Positions 48,902-49,618 of a stretch of 49,618 nt of DNA are shown one piece after another. Made by a program: the position numbers and the translations under genes. Source of the stretch: Methanosarcina spelaei (GTDB lineage Archaea > Halobacteriota > Methanosarcinia > Methanosarcinales > Methanosarcinaceae); the NCBI RefSeq assembly GCF_002287235.1, contig NZ_LMVP01000035.1, positions 1 to 49,618 on the forward strand, in the 5' to 3' direction. Position 1 is the stretch's first letter; each line of letters opens with the position of its first letter. The notes below the pieces were generated by a model. The model worked only from the letters and a program-made list of their open reading frames with translations, searched no databases and was not told where the DNA came from.

Positions 48902-49618
48902 GTAACTATTCAGGGTATAGTTAGCGGCGCTCCTTTGAGCGCCGCGAGAATACCCTCTAAAACAGGTAAACCATTCTTTCTTATTGTTGAAATATATGCT
49001 CTAATTCTGCAGAAAGCTTCCGCTCCTCGTGCAGTTCTGAAAGTTCCTGATATTTTCTGCTGTAGCTTCATCATCCTGACATCTCTTTCTGCTTGATTAT
49101 TCTCAAACGGAACTTTCAAGTCTGTCAGGAATCTCAGAATCTTGTCTTTATGTTCTATAAACCTATCAAGCAGATTCCTTGCTTTGGTTTTTGGATTCTT
49201 ACCACGTTTTCCTCGTTTTTCAGGATTTAAAGAAGGTGGATTTTCTTCAATTCCTTTCGCGACTACAGCATTGAACCTTTTTTCTAATGCCTTAACTTGT
49301 TCAAAATCTAGATTTTTGACCTGCTCTTTACACTCATCAGCATACTTTTTCATTTCAGACAACAGCTCATTCATATCTTTAGCCCATTGCTGTTTATAAT
49401 TCTCTTCAATTCCAGTAAGTTCTCTCTGGAGATGAACATTGCAAAGAGCATGATCACAATTATAACTGTTGTAAGGTTTCCATCCATCGTGAACTGCTAC
49501 CCCTTTAAACTCTGGAAGAATTCCCATAGCATCAATAGCTTCGGATCCTCTTTTTGCATGAGTAAAATAACAGGTGTATTTGTCAGTAGAAGCTACATGA
49601 AGCCAATGTCTTTTTCCT
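48902..49618 (-). mobile_element. IS66-family insertion sequence, partial (continues past window)
   Basis: The end begins GTAACTATTCAGGG at 48902; IS66-family terminal repeats characteristically start with GTAA. The element interrupts the substrate-binding-protein gene. The other end, IRs and target duplication are outside the window. Confidence 0.8.
48910..49618 (-). CDS. tnpC: IS66-family transposase, C-terminal part
   Basis: About 236 residues, open to the window edge so the N-terminus is missing. The DDE catalytic region is visible: HVASTDKYTCYFTHAKRG, then GVAVHDGWKPYNSY with a catalytic Asp, and PFENNQAERDVRMMKLQQKISGTFRTARGAEAFCRIRAYISTIRKNG with the catalytic Glu, a signature of IS66 TnpC. 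The stop lies eight bases from the element's end. The open frame upstream of Met 49527 shows that this Met is internal. Confidence 0.92.
   Translation of the reverse strand, partial: GKRHWLHVASTDKYTCYFTHAKRGSEAIDAMGILPEFKGVAVHDGWKPYNSYNCDHALCNVHLQRELTGIEENYKQQWAKDMNELLSEMKKYADECKEQVKNLDFEQVKALEKRFNAVVAKGIEENPPSLNPEKRGKRGKNPKTKARNLLDRFIEHKDKILRFLTDLKVPFENNQAERDVRMMKLQQKISGTFRTARGAEAFCRIRAYISTIRKNGLPVLEGILAALKGAPLTIP

Overview
The window looks like a chromosomal segment of a Methanosarcina (methanogenic archaeon). The gene families support this: a MEDS-type histidine kinase, a winged-helix/FilR1-type regulator, archaeal PheT and RNase HII, and a nitrogenase operon with NifI1 and NifI2 between the H and D genes. 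AT-rich spacers full of short tandem repeats also fit. I cannot name the species from sequence alone.

Layout. 1-9.7 kb: sparse genes: a small SHOCT membrane protein, a MEDS/multi-PAS histidine kinase, a TPR protein split by one in-frame amber codon, a methyltransferase, a small membrane protein. 9.7-17.1 kb: amino-acid block, all on the plus strand: M20 dipeptidase, glutamate decarboxylase, large Orn/Lys/Arg-type decarboxylase, MOCOS-like class V aminotransferase. 17.3-32.6 kb: mixed housekeeping and accessory genes: SUMF1-domain protein, winged-helix regulator, pheT, DUF4214-methyltransferase, rnhB, NosD-like beta-helix protein, purS-purQ, small wHTH regulator, ilvD, thioredoxin-like lipoprotein. 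At least ten spacers in the window carry unrelated minisatellites with units of 12-30 bp.

33-46 kb: the main feature is a complete vanadium-nitrogenase cluster, vnfH-nifI1-nifI2-vnfD-vnfG-vnfK-(repeat spacer)-vnfE-vnfN-nifX-like, followed by a FepB/BtuF-like lipoprotein and a homoaconitase/IPM-isomerase small subunit. VnfD keeps the residues expected for FeV-cofactor binding (C257, H423, T335-L340 loop) and ends in a 15-residue tandem duplication. Divergent from vnfH is an unusual radical SAM protein that appears fused to a siderophore/corrinoid-binding-protein-like domain. The 0.9-kb divergent region carries one 9+9 bp palindrome with the half-site and spacing of a ModE (molybdate repressor) operator and two degraded copies, one just downstream of the predicted vnfH TATA box. 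This suggests Mo repression of the V-nitrogenase.

46.6-49.6 kb: a minus-strand operon of substrate-binding protein, HypB/CooC-like GTPase and ABC ATPase, with no permease gene visible. It is visibly decaying: an IS66 element removed the start of the first gene, which also carries an internal amber codon, and the ATPase gene has a frameshift in a homopolymer and an in-frame TGA. The IS66 transposase runs off the window. The most notable items are the ModE-like operators, the radical SAM/binding-protein fusion, the permease-less SBP/GTPase/ATPase module, and the two amber-interrupted reading frames in a genus that can decode UAG as pyrrolysine.
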